Below, piece by piece: positions 25,599 to 33,868 of a stretch of 64,000 nt of DNA. The DNA comes from Marinobacter salexigens. Its GTDB lineage: Bacteria > Pseudomonadota > Gammaproteobacteria > Pseudomonadales > Oleiphilaceae. How positions within the stretch are numbered: position 1 is the first letter of the stretch; every line of letters starts with the position of its first letter. Location: contig NZ_JAHKPV010000001.1 of assembly GCF_018860765.1 (NCBI RefSeq), positions 671,594 through 735,593 on the forward strand, in the 5' to 3' direction. The position numbers and the translations under genes are program-made. A model generated the notes under the pieces. It saw only the letters and a program-made list of their open reading frames with translations. It was not told where the DNA came from and did not search any database.

Positions 25599-26177
25599 AT
25601 GAGCGAAGAATTTACTAGGCCTCGGTATCTCGAGGTTTCAAACCATTTCTTCCACGATGCCCGGGATTTTTACATCCGGTATAAGCATTGTATGGAGAGC
25701 GATGGCCCTCTGTTTTATACGCCTCGTTCGATGCGGGCCAAATCCTTCATTGATTTGCGGATGGGTATGGAGTCAGTCCTGAAATCCTTGATCTGTTACT
25801 TTGAGAACGAGGACAGGAAAGGCAAGAGACTCCTAAATTGGATACAGAAGTACGGTCATGACATTGGGAAAATGATGAGGAAGGTTCGCCCTCATCTGCC
25901 AGAGAACATCGTTACCGAGTACGAAGGCGATATCCTCAAAATGGATGGCTTACCAGTTGGGCTACGCTATAGATTGGATACTTGGGACTTCCGTGGAAAC
26001 AGAGAAGAATATTACTACGATACGATAGGCAGTGATTACTGGTTAAACAGGAACCTAGAGGCACTTTCAAAACTCATTGATTTCGCGAATGAAAACCTAA
26101 AGCCCCACAGTCGAGTAGTCGGGTCTTCTGAGTTATTGGCCGAAATGATGGAGCCAAGGTACGAGAAATACACTTAA
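25599..26177 (+). CDS. Cassette 10: hypothetical helical protein
   Basis: Protein of 192 aa, rich in charged and aromatic residues. The segment MRAKSFIDLRMGMESVLKSLICYFENEDRKGK (about residues 47-78) is helical and recalls HEPN-like folds, but the diagnostic R-x4-6-H motif is not evident, so I do not assign it. Starts ten bases inside the cassette; ribosome site GAGGGAG precedes the ATG. Confidence 0.68.
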   Translation: MSEEFTRPRYLEVSNHFFHDARDFYIRYKHCMESDGPLFYTPRSMRAKSFIDLRMGMESVLKSLICYFENEDRKGKRLLNWIQKYGHDIGKMMRKVRPHLPENIVTEYEGDILKMDGLPVGLRYRLDTWDFRGNREEYYYDTIGSDYWLNRNLEALSKLIDFANENLKPHSRVVGSSELLAEMMEPRYEKYT

Positions 26178-26276
26178 CCAATAGTTGCAGTTCGTTCCGG
26201 GCCTAATGGCCCTACACCGGACAGCCTTGTCGCCGCTTCGCTCTGCCAAGGCTGCCGCTGAACAACGGCGTTAAGC
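26172..26276 (+). repeat. attC10 recombination site (105 bp)
   Basis: R'' ACTTAAC (26172-26178), R' GTTAAGC (26270-26276). Belongs with attC2 and attC6 by its GTTCGTTCC-type left arm. Confidence 0.84.
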
Positions 26277-26280
26277 TCTA

Positions 26281-26309
26281 TTGTTGCATGGTGCGCAACA
26301 TGCTATAAT
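26281..26309 (+). promoter_or_regulatory. Promoter and operator of the second higBA cassette
   Basis: TTGTTG (26281-26286), a 17-base spacer, perfect TATAAT (26304-26309). An inverted repeat TGTTGC-N7-GCAACA (26282-26300) covers the -35 and spacer and is a likely HigA operator. The -10 ends six bases before the ATG, again predicting a leaderless transcript. Confidence 0.62.
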
Positions 26310-26315
26310 TCCCTC

Positions 26316-26594
26316 ATGATTAAATCATTCCGTCACAAAGGACTGAAACGGTTCTACTCGACCGGCAGCACGTCCGGCATACAGCCAGATCACGCCAAGA
26401 AACTGCGCATGCAGCTGGCTGCTCTGGATACTGCCACTTCGGTGGAAGACATCGACATCCCTGGTTTTCGGCTTCATCCATTGAAGGGCAAAGACAAAGG
26501 CCGGTGGTCGATTAGGGTTAACGGAAATTGTCGCATGACGTTCGAATTTCAGGACGGCAACGCCTACATTCTTGATTATGAGGATTATCACTAA
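26316..26594 (+). CDS. higB: Cassette 11: HigB-type toxin (RelE superfamily)
   Basis: Second intact HigB, 92 aa: [20 protein letters not shown], then [34 protein letters not shown] and the terminal DYEDYH. It is clearly homologous to the first copy (21724-22002) but well diverged. Whether HigA of one pair protects against the other toxin cannot be told. The antitoxin ATG overlaps its stop by one base. Confidence 0.9.
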   Translation: MIKSFRHKGLKRFYSTGSTSGIQPDHAKKLRMQLAALDTATSVEDIDIPGFRLHPLKGKDKGRWSIRVNGNCRMTFEFQDGNAYILDYEDYH

Positions 26595-26887
26595 TGACTA
26601 TGCATAATCCGCCGCATCCTGGTGAATTCATTCGTGAGGTGTATCTGGAGCCTTTCGGTATCAGCTCTCGTCAGCTTGCTTCCAGTCTGGGCGTTTCACC
26701 TTCTACTTTGTCTCGGCTGCTCAAAGGGGATAGTGGCATTAGCCCTGAAATGTCATTACGGCTGTCCAAGGTTCTCGGTCGTACTCCTGAGAGCTGGTTG
26801 GCAATGCAAGATATGTATGATCTGTGGGTGGCTCGCGGCACAGTCAATCTGGAGGGTATTCATCGGCTGGACTTCGAAGCAGCTTAA
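26594..26887 (+). CDS. higA: Cassette 11: HigA-type antitoxin
   Basis: Antitoxin of 97 aa with Xre-type HTH ([40 protein letters not shown]) after [22 protein letters not shown]. Pairs with the overlapping toxin gene. A likely operator repeat lies over the promoter. Confidence 0.9.
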   Translation: MTMHNPPHPGEFIREVYLEPFGISSRQLASSLGVSPSTLSRLLKGDSGISPEMSLRLSKVLGRTPESWLAMQDMYDLWVARGTVNLEGIHRLDFEAA

Positions 26888-26952
26888 CCAGTGGCTGTTG
26901 TCGGACGCGCCTGCGCTGGCGCTCCGGCACGCCGCAAAGCCGGGCGTTACGA
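26882..26952 (+). repeat. attC11 recombination site (71 bp)
   Basis: R'' GCTTAAC (26882-26888), R' GTTACGA (26946-26952). The unusual R' is mirrored by TCGTAAC at the other end of cassette 12. Confidence 0.82.
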
Positions 26953-26970
26953 GTACTAGGGAGCAACCAA

Positions 26971-27396
26971 TTGATTCGCGATTATCGGGAAGCCGATATT
27001 GATCAAATCTTGGCAATCTGGCTATCAGCATCGATTAAAGCCCATGACTTCATCGAATCTGTTTTTTGGAATTCGAAGATTAGCGAGATGCGTGATGTAT
27101 ACATCCCCGCATCGGAGACGCTGGTATATGAAGCCGAGGTAGACGTTGTTGGGTTCTATAGCCTATATGAGAACAATCTTGCTGCGATCTTTGTGACGCC
27201 AGACTCACAGGGCAAGGGAGTGGGCTCAGCCCTAATTAATGATGCTAAGAGTAGGCGAAAGAGCTTGCAGCTAACTGTTTATAAAGAAAATATACCGAGC
27301 ATCGAGTTCTATCAGAAACACGGATTCACTTTACTTGAAGAGCAAATCGATGAGCACACGGGGCATCCTGAGCTCATCATGGAGTATCACTCGTAA
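26971..27396 (+). CDS. Cassette 12: GNAT-family N-acetyltransferase
   Basis: Acetyltransferase of 141 aa using acetyl-CoA. The acetyl-CoA loop is visible as FVTPDSQGKGVGSALINDAK (about residues 81-100), followed by LTVYKENIPSIEFYQKHGF, the usual GNAT end. The start is a TTG at 26971 behind GGGAG; no ATG gives the complete domain, and longer frames run back through attC11 and higA. Substrate unknown; the MIRDYREADIDQIL start is shared by YjaB/YafP-like enzymes. Confidence 0.82.
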   Translation: MIRDYREADIDQILAIWLSASIKAHDFIESVFWNSKISEMRDVYIPASETLVYEAEVDVVGFYSLYENNLAAIFVTPDSQGKGVGSALINDAKSRRKSLQLTVYKENIPSIEFYQKHGFTLLEEQIDEHTGHPELIMEYHS

Positions 27397-27412
27397 CAAG
27401 TGACTGTGGTGT
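27391..27412 (+). repeat. attC12 left fragment, interrupted
   Basis: R'' TCGTAAC (27391-27397) exactly complements the start of cassette 12 (TTACGA). About 15 further bases (AAGTGACTGTGG...) resemble an attC left arm, then the sequence passes into the IS110-type element and no matching right arm was found. Confidence 0.6.
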
Positions 27413-28600
<1,188 letters not shown>

Positions 28601-28617
28601 CCTGGACTTCCCCCACT

Positions 28618-28828
28618 ATACGCTTCGCTTCAAGCGGCAAATTATGGCGGAGTTGAGGCTGTAGAAAAAGGTCGGAGGTTTCTCCTGAGCGAGAACTGAT
28701 CAATAATTAAGCTAAAAATAGGACCTATTCTTAAAATCTGGAACAGTTGGCATCGGAAATACACCCAGATTTTACGTAGGAGCATCATCGCAAAAAGGCT
28801 CTAGGGTTTTTCTACAGCTTCGTTAGGA
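28618..28828 (+). repeat. attC13 right-hand part, split by a small inverted-repeat element
   Basis: CGCTTCGCTTCAAGCGGC and then GGCGGAGTT (ending 28654) look like the right arm of an attC. After removal of the inserted element it continues GTTAGGA, an R' core followed by the next cassette. The left arm was not found. Confidence 0.45.
28655..28821. mobile_element. MITE-like element or IS remnant, 167 bp
   Basis: Terminal inverted repeats GAGGCTGTAGAAAAA (28655-28669) and TTTTTCTACAGCTTC (28807-28821) match at 14 of 15 positions. GTT directly abuts both ends (28652-28654 and 28822-28824), consistent with a 3-bp target duplication. The interior has no convincing gene. It sits exactly in the GTT of an attC core. 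Confidence 0.7.
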
Positions 28829-28835
28829 ACTTGAA

Positions 28836-29822
28836 ATGAAAATCCGACTTATACCCATGATATTTCTATTTTTAACGTTTAGTACACACTCTGATTCAAG
28901 AGGCTTTGAGTCGCTGGTACTTGATAGGCCTGATGGGTCTAAAATAAATTATTATCTCCTCAAAGCATCATATGAATCACCGAGTGATGTTTTGTTGCTT
29001 GTTCTTCAGGGGTCTGGTTGTAACAGTGTTTTGAAAATTGAATCTATATTTAGTGACTATAGATATGTATGGCCAGAAGCAGATCTACTTCTAATTGAAA
29101 AATACGGTATTGACAAAGCTCTTACTTATAGCTCGGATCCAGAGCGAGAGGATTGCCCAATACAATATCTTCAAAAGGATAGTCCCAATCAACGCCTTAT
29201 AGATATAGAGAAAGTTCTCAATGATGTGCGAAAAAACCGTGCATATAGTGAAGTTATCGTAATGGGTGGTAGCGAAGGCGCAGTTATTGCCAATTTATTT
29301 GCGTCGGGCACTGACGATGTGGATGCAACCATTTCTTTTAATGGAGGCGGTCGCCGATTCATCGACGACGTTTTTCACAATATCGCTTCAGCGCATGAAG
29401 GCAATGAAGAGGAAAATGAAAGCATAAATGGTTTTAAAGGGTTTTCTGAGCATATTCTTAATAGTGAGCCATTTGATCTCCAAGTAAGTGGGCATGGCTA
29501 TACTTGGTGGCGTCAGATGTTGTCAGTTGATCAGTACGATGTTTTACGTAGAGTGAATTCACCTTTGCTTATAGTCCAGGGCGGCATTGATTTATCAGTT
29601 TCACCAGAGAAAGTTAATGAGATGGTGGCGGCGCTGAAAGAGTCAGGGAAGGAAAATATCGGGTATCTTGTTTACGAGAATCTTGACCATGGGTTTAATA
29701 ATAGTAAAGGCCAAAGCGAGCGCAAAAGAGTAGTGTCCGATTTAAATAAATGGTTAAAGAAAACTCTACACAGAAACCCTAACAAGCGAATGCAGCCGAC
29801 CGCTGACGTGTCGGCTGATTGA
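28836..29822 (+). CDS. Cassette 14: secreted alpha/beta-hydrolase
   Basis: Exported protein of 328 aa with a short signal peptide (IPMIFLFLTFSTHS). Alpha/beta-hydrolase landmarks: VLLLVLQGSGCN for the oxyanion strand, the nucleophile elbow VIVMGGSEGAV (about residues 139-149, Ser in GGSEG), PLLIVQGGIDLSVSP for the acid, and LDHGFN for the catalytic His near residue 287. Substrate unknown; peptidase- or esterase-like. The tail NPNKRMQPTADVSAD is not part of the fold and is encoded by the cassette's attC. Lower GC than the chromosome. Confidence 0.78.
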   Translation: MKIRLIPMIFLFLTFSTHSDSRGFESLVLDRPDGSKINYYLLKASYESPSDVLLLVLQGSGCNSVLKIESIFSDYRYVWPEADLLLIEKYGIDKALTYSSDPEREDCPIQYLQKDSPNQRLIDIEKVLNDVRKNRAYSEVIVMGGSEGAVIANLFASGTDDVDATISFNGGGRRFIDDVFHNIASAHEGNEEENESINGFKGFSEHILNSEPFDLQVSGHGYTWWRQMLSVDQYDVLRRVNSPLLIVQGGIDLSVSPEKVNEMVAALKESGKENIGYLVYENLDHGFNNSKGQSERKRVVSDLNKWLKKTLHRNPNKRMQPTADVSAD

Positions 29823-29832
29823 AACGCTATGA
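29777..29832 (+). repeat. attC14, degenerate (about 56 bp)
   Basis: R'' CCCTAAC (29777-29783; TCCTAAC expected from the cassette start). Strong stem CAGCCGAC (29793-29800) with GTCGGCTG (29810-29817). The R' position reads GCTATGA instead of a GTTRRRY core, so it may be inactive. Confidence 0.6.
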
Positions 29833-29957
29833 ATTTTGGCTTTGAATCTAAGTGGTGTTATTTTTTTAGGTAAATTGGATTACCCAAGTAGCAGGCTTTA
29901 AACTATATAATGTATTACACCTATCACTACTTCATTAAATCACATACAGGATCAACA

Positions 29958-30494
29958 ATGAAACAGATAATTCTAATAGTTCTAGTGGTGCTATCGTTTA
30001 ATGCCTCAGCAGAAGTATCTAATTATAAATACAATTCACTAGTGGATGAATACAGAGAACTTGCCAAAAAACACAGCGATTTTATCGATAAATACAACGA
30101 TCTTGTTGATAAATATAATGAGCTTATTTTTAATAATATAATGTCTGAAATAACGAAGATTCAACTAAATGAAGAGATTTTTGATGTTATAGCTGTAGGC
30201 GATAGAGCTTTGCATGGGTATGGCAACCGATGCATATTAGGTTCTACCGTATACACCGCTGACGGGAAGGAATATACAATATCATTTAATTTTGATGATG
30301 GGATTGGCTGGTCAAAACCATCTAAATTTCGTGACAGTATAAAAATTAACGGAACCAGCCCCGGTGTCATAGTCATAGCTCGCCCTGAGGATAAAGTAAA
30401 AGAACTTCAAAGGTTATTCATAGAAGACTATAACTTAAGAGAAGAGCTGGCAAAGATGTTTAAAAAATTGCACGAAGAGTGCTATACCAGCTAG
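29958..30494 (+). CDS. Cassette 15: secreted coiled-coil protein
   Basis: Exported protein of 178 aa with a clear signal peptide (IILIVLVVLSFNASA-EV). A heptad stretch follows, YRELAKKHSDFIDKYNDLVD and the near-repeat DKYNDLVDKYNEL (about residues 33-57), predicted to form a coiled coil. Then a beta-rich domain contains one Cys pair (NRCILGS and EECYTS). Very AT-rich for this window. Family not recognised. The ATG at 29958 gives the best signal peptide. Confidence 0.7.
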   Translation: MKQIILIVLVVLSFNASAEVSNYKYNSLVDEYRELAKKHSDFIDKYNDLVDKYNELIFNNIMSEITKIQLNEEIFDVIAVGDRALHGYGNRCILGSTVYTADGKEYTISFNFDDGIGWSKPSKFRDSIKINGTSPGVIVIARPEDKVKELQRLFIEDYNLREELAKMFKKLHEECYTS

Positions 30495-30586
30495 CACAAA
30501 AAATTATATATTTATATTGATAGGCATTGTAGTGGCACAATGAATTTGAGGATAAATGGGATTCGATTAAATTATGACTGGAAATA

Positions 30587-30630
30587 GCATAACAATCACA
30601 TGTACTCGGACATTACCACTGGCGTTATGC
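30587..30630 (+). repeat. attC15, shortened (44 bp)
   Basis: R'' GCATAAC (30587-30593) and R' GTTATGC (30624-30630) are perfect complements, but only 30 bases lie between and the inner L arms are not evident. Shorter than typical attC sites; probably an internal deletion. Confidence 0.6.
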
Positions 30631-30881
30631 CTTTCTCCAGATCCATCCGTCAGATAATAATGCTTGACGTTAATTTCGAGCGAGTTGCTTTGAGGAAAGT
30701 TCGGCAACTCCAAGCTGCAAGCCAGTTGGATGATTTGAAAGTACCGCCCGGAAATATGTTGGAACCATTGCATGGTGACCATCAAGGTCAGCACAGCATT
30801 CGAATCAACAAACAGTTCCGGGTTTGCTTCCGCTGGACCAAGGTTGGCGCGGAAGATGTTGAAATTGTTGATTACCATTAG
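30627..30881 (+). pseudogene. Cassette 16: HigB/RelE toxin, N-terminus lost
   Basis: From [18 protein letters not shown] onward it is a normal RelE-superfamily toxin, with [37 protein letters not shown] and the terminal EIVDYH. The usual first 25 residues (MIKSF-C--TE-LF type) are missing. The frame instead opens in the attC15 core (ATG at 30627; another at 30600) with unrelated sequence. The first strand and helix of the fold would be gone, so activity is doubtful. Confidence 0.7.
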
Positions 30882-30891
30882 GAGGTGGCTC

Positions 30892-31116
30892 ATGCGCAAC
30901 ATTGATGCTGTCACGCCAGGCGAGTTGCTCAAAGAAGATTTTCTGGAGCCGATGGGTATTTCTCAATACCGCCTGGCCAAAGAAATTGGGGTGGCGGCTC
31001 AGAGAATAGGCCAGATCATCGCGGGAAAACGTTCGATTACCGCAGATGCCCTTGAGGATCAGCTGAAGAATATTCGTCCTTGGACTGCTGTATCCGAAAT
31101 CGGGCATAGGGCATAA
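30892..31116 (+). pseudogene. Cassette 16: HigA antitoxin with internal deletion
   Basis: Starts as a standard HigA (NIDAVTPGELLKEDFLEPMGISQYRLAKEIGVAAQRIGQIIAGKRSITADA) and then jumps in frame to LEDQLKNIRPW. About 25-30 residues that normally follow ITAD (the rest of the HTH support helices with the FFG---YW-LQ-type segment) are absent, giving 74 aa where about 100 are usual. The HTH itself is present. Both genes of this pair seem decayed. Confidence 0.7.
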
Positions 31117-31123
31117 AGCGGCT

Positions 31124-31186
31124 GCACAACGACCGATTTTCCGCCGCTTAGCGGCTCCAAACCTGCGCGTGAGCCGGGCGTTAAAT
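31124..31186 (+). repeat. attC16 recombination site (63 bp)
   Basis: R'' GCACAAC (31124-31130; GCATAAC expected), R' GTTAAAT (31180-31186). Inner stem CCGCCGCTTAGCGGC. Confidence 0.75.
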
Positions 31187-31285
31187 GCCAGTGATTGCGA
31201 GATCCAGTGCTTCAACAATCTGGTCCCTGAAATGCGATAGGGAGCCAATTGGATTCTTCAGCTGTTTTTCAGGCACTGAAGAAAT
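31181..31285 (-). pseudogene. Cassette 17: CcdB toxin, C-terminal remnant
   Basis: Only the last 34 residues of a chromosomal-type CcdB remain: ISSVPEKQLKNPIGSLSHFR and then DQIVEALDLAITGI, the conserved C-terminal helix ending GI. The gyrase-binding terminus is kept but the first two-thirds of the protein are gone. Its stop codon lies within the attC16 core. On the minus strand, against the direction of the other cassettes. Confidence 0.66.
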
Positions 31286-31293
31286 TTGAGGTG

Positions 31294-31503
31294 TCAGCAA
31301 CAGCCGTGCTGTTCGACGAACTCGTTGTAGCTTTTGATTGCTGTCCGGTTTTCCTCTACCCATTGGTCAGCCTTGCGCTTTGCTAATTCTTCTTTCAATG
31401 CTCGCTCAAGGGTCGCAGACAGGTTAATGTTCAGAGCGCGTGTCTTTTTCAGCAAGTCGCTGTTAACCGACAAATTTGCGGCTGTGTTGTATAGATCGGC
31501 CAT
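31294..31503 (-). pseudogene. Cassette 17: CcdA antitoxin, C-terminally truncated
   Basis: 69-aa CcdA-family antitoxin: MADLYNTAANLSVNSDLLKK, TRALNINLSATLERALKEEL and AKRKADQWVEENRTAIKSYN, then EFVEQHGCC. The ribbon-helix-helix part is complete. The normal end after EQHG (toxin-binding tail) is replaced by CC and a stop at the point where the CcdB remnant begins. One deletion joining ccdA to ccdB explains both. Free antitoxin activity against other CcdB copies is conceivable. Confidence 0.72.
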
Positions 31504-31552
31504 GGTAGCCGCCAGTTTCAGTAACACACTTAGTAATAGGGTATGCGCATAT

Positions 31553-31664
31553 CGATAACTTGACTTGGATTGTCATCGGTGGATTTCTCATGAGCGCCAT
31601 CGCCTTGGTGGGCAGTGTCTCCGCTTCGCTGCGTTAAAGTCACCGGTGCGTTTCGGCGTTAGAG
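31553..31664 (+). repeat. attC17, degenerate, right end of the array (112 bp)
   Basis: R'' CGATAAC (31553-31559), R' GTTAGAG (31658-31664); a second core-like GTTAAAG lies at 31633-31639. R'' does not match the start of its own cassette (TTAAAT). No attC was found to its right. Confidence 0.55.
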
Positions 31665-31699
31665 GCTCTAGATTAAAGGTGCTCATAGGAAAACGTTTA

Positions 31700-32554
31700 A
31701 TGTCGAATGTCCGTATCATTGTTCTTACATTGTTAGCCATGGTTGCATTTGCAGGTAATTCATTGCTCTGCCGGGCTGCGCTCAGGGATACCAGCATCGA
31801 CGCGGCCAGTTTTACGACTATTCGATTGCTTTCCGGTGCTGTGGTGCTTTGGCTAATCGTACGAATGAGGCACAGCTCACCTGCCGGTGCTGGCAACTGG
31901 CCGTCTGCTTTTGCGTTGTTTGTTTATGCCGCCGGCTTTTCTTTTGCCTATACAGGTTTGTCTGCAGCAACCGGTGCACTGATACTCTTTGGCGCCGTCC
32001 AAGCGACCATGATCGGCTATGGTGTTTGGGTTGGGGAACGGTTGCATAAACCGCAACTCATTGGTCTTTGCCTCGCTTTCGGAGGGCTAATTGGTCTTAT
32101 GCTGCCGGGGCTCTCTGCACCGCCACTAAATGGCTCCGTGTTGATGTTGGTTTCCGGCATTGCATGGGGCATCTACTCCTTGCGCGGTAAGGGAGGAGGA
32201 GATCCGACCAAAGTTACAACGGGGAATTTTCTACGCGCTGTTCCGATCACACTAGCAATGAGCATATTCATGTTGAGCGGTGCGTCGCTCGATACGGATG
32301 GGTTCTGGTATGCAGTTTCGTCGGGGGCACTGGCGTCCGGGGTGGGTTACGCCATTTGGTACACGGCCGTACCTGAGTTGAAGGCCACTAACGCTGCGAC
32401 AATTCAACTGAGCGTTCCGATTATTGCGGCTTTGGGTGGCGTTATTATTTTGGGTGAACCGGTAACCCTACGTTTGGTATTGGCGTCCGTAGCTATTCTT
32501 GGTGGAATCGCGTTGGTTATTATGAAGAAGCAGAATGCGAACAGCGCCCGATAA
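31700..32554 (+). CDS. EamA/DMT-superfamily transporter
   Basis: Inner-membrane exporter of the drug/metabolite transporter superfamily, 284 aa. Ten predicted helices form two EamA repeats (FAGNSLLCRAALRDTSIDAA in the first, SGIAWGIYSLRGKGGGDPTK opening the second). The ATG at 31700 follows TAGGA; earlier in-frame codons lie in attC17. It has no attC downstream, so it may be the first chromosomal gene after the integron or a trapped terminal cassette. Substrate unknown. Confidence 0.85.
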   Translation: MSNVRIIVLTLLAMVAFAGNSLLCRAALRDTSIDAASFTTIRLLSGAVVLWLIVRMRHSSPAGAGNWPSAFALFVYAAGFSFAYTGLSAATGALILFGAVQATMIGYGVWVGERLHKPQLIGLCLAFGGLIGLMLPGLSAPPLNGSVLMLVSGIAWGIYSLRGKGGGDPTKVTTGNFLRAVPITLAMSIFMLSGASLDTDGFWYAVSSGALASGVGYAIWYTAVPELKATNAATIQLSVPIIAALGGVIILGEPVTLRLVLASVAILGGIALVIMKKQNANSAR

Positions 32555-32639
32555 ATAAGAACAGAGTAGAGACAGCTTTTGCTCGGGATGCGACCAAGCT
32601 GCTGATATTGTAAGGGTGTGTTTGTTGCGAGGGGTTCTG

Positions 32640-33041
32640 ATGACTGATTATTGCGGTTCTTGTCTGTGTGGCACCGTTAGCTTTGAGATAAAAGGTGGCT
32701 TCGATAGCTTTTACCTGTGCCATTGTCAGCATTGCCAAAAAGATACGGGTTCAGCCCACGCGGCAAATCTATTTTCACAGTCAGCGAAGTTGGTTTGGCT
32801 GTCGGGTGCAGAAGCGGTGACGTCCTATACTCTCCCAAATACTCGCCATACCAAGAGCTTTTGTAGGTTGTGTGGCTCAGCACTGCCAAATAGTCAGAAC
32901 GGAGGTTTGCTCGTTGTACCTGCTGGGTGTTTGGACACCGACATCGCTATGGCGCCAACAGCGCATATCTTTTCATCCAGCAAAGCAGTTTGGGATGATA
33001 GGTTGGGGGAGGTGCCAGAGTTCGAGTGGCTGCCAGATTGA
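32640..33041 (+). CDS. GFA-family (CENP-V/GFA domain) zinc-binding protein
   Basis: 133-aa member of the glutathione-dependent formaldehyde-activating fold. Metal-binding cysteines are visible: GSCLCGTVSFEI, LCHCQHCQKDTGSAHAANLF and FCRLCGSALPNS. The family fold binds zinc through such CxC and CxxC motifs; most members have unknown activity. Start at 32640. Confidence 0.88.
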   Translation: MTDYCGSCLCGTVSFEIKGGFDSFYLCHCQHCQKDTGSAHAANLFSQSAKLVWLSGAEAVTSYTLPNTRHTKSFCRLCGSALPNSQNGGLLVVPAGCLDTDIAMAPTAHIFSSSKAVWDDRLGEVPEFEWLPD

Positions 33042-33113
33042 GCGAGAGTAGCCCCTTGCGGACTCCATCGGAGGCCCTAGTCAGGTGAATCCACAAATTT
33101 TGAGGAATAGGAT

Positions 33114-33293
33114 ATGAGTTTAAGGCTTATCGGCACCATTGGGACGTTTCTTTTAGTTTTTCTGGGGCTAATGTACAAGGTTGGCGACTTTAACACGGAA
33201 GAGTTCTTCGTTTTTCTTGGCTTGGCGTCCATAGCGGGCTTAATCGCTTGGTTTAAGCTTTTCAAGCCAGGCCCTCAACGGGACGGCAGCTAA
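33114..33293 (+). CDS. Small two-helix membrane protein (59 aa)
   Basis: Reads MSLRLIGTIGTFLLVFLGLM then YKVGDFNTEEFFVFLGLASI and AGLIAWFKLFKPGPQRDGS. Two hydrophobic helices (about residues 5-20 and 31-47) flank a short acidic loop, with a positively charged C terminus. A good ribosome site (GAGGAATAGG) precedes the ATG. The stop overlaps the end of the convergent shikimate kinase gene by four bases. No family recognised. Confidence 0.62.
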   Translation: MSLRLIGTIGTFLLVFLGLMYKVGDFNTEEFFVFLGLASIAGLIAWFKLFKPGPQRDGS

Positions 33294-33844
33294 GGGCGGG
33301 TACTCGGCCCTAAAAAGCCAAGGTTCCGATTTGCATTAGTAGTGGCGGCCTTGAGGATTTCTTCACACATCTGATTTTGGTTTTTGTGTTCGCCATTTAC
33401 GACCACATCGGCGAATCGGGTATATAGCCCATGGCGTTCGGTAAACAAGTCTTCCAGTGTCTGCTCTGGGCGTTTGGATATGCCTCTTAGGCTGAAGTCG
33501 CCAATACGCTGTCGCACCGTTGTGAGAGAAATATCCAAGAATACGATGATGCTGTTTTGCTTAAGGTGCCGCATTGCTCGGTCGCTATATACAGCACTGC
33601 CGCCGGTTGCAATCACGTGGCCTGTTACGTCTAAATTGCACAGAACTTGTTCTTCAATTCGGCGCAAAGCCTCATAACCCTCACCATCAACAATAGATTG
33701 TAAGGTTTGGCCTGAGTGGGATTGAATTAACAAATCTGTATCTACGAATGCCAAAGCAGCAGCTTTGGCCAATAGAACACCCAGAGTGCTTTTGCCTGAT
33801 CCGGGCATACCGATCAACACAACATTATTTAGCGATGAAGACAT
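33290..33844 (-). CDS. Shikimate kinase-like P-loop kinase
   Basis: Kinase of 184 aa for shikimate 3-phosphate formation in aromatic amino acid synthesis. P-loop GMPGSGKST (residues 12-20), the acidic FVDTDLLIQ, ATGGSAV (about 79-85) and the Arg-bearing lid RGISKRPE are in the expected order. Not clustered with aroB, so it may be a second, specialised copy (AroK/AroL-like). The tail past residue 165 is longer than usual. Confidence 0.85.
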   Translation of the reverse strand: MSSSLNNVVLIGMPGSGKSTLGVLLAKAAALAFVDTDLLIQSHSGQTLQSIVDGEGYEALRRIEEQVLCNLDVTGHVIATGGSAVYSDRAMRHLKQNSIIVFLDISLTTVRQRIGDFSLRGISKRPEQTLEDLFTERHGLYTRFADVVVNGEHKNQNQMCEEILKAATTNANRNLGFLGPSTRP

Positions 33845-33868
33845 AGCTAAAGCTCACCTACACGTGGA

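Noticed and set aside
32555..32639. Possible attC after the EamA gene, which would make it another cassette
   Set aside because: No AAC...GTT core pair or inner stem was found, and the expected CTCTAAC is absent, so the array is taken to end at 31664.
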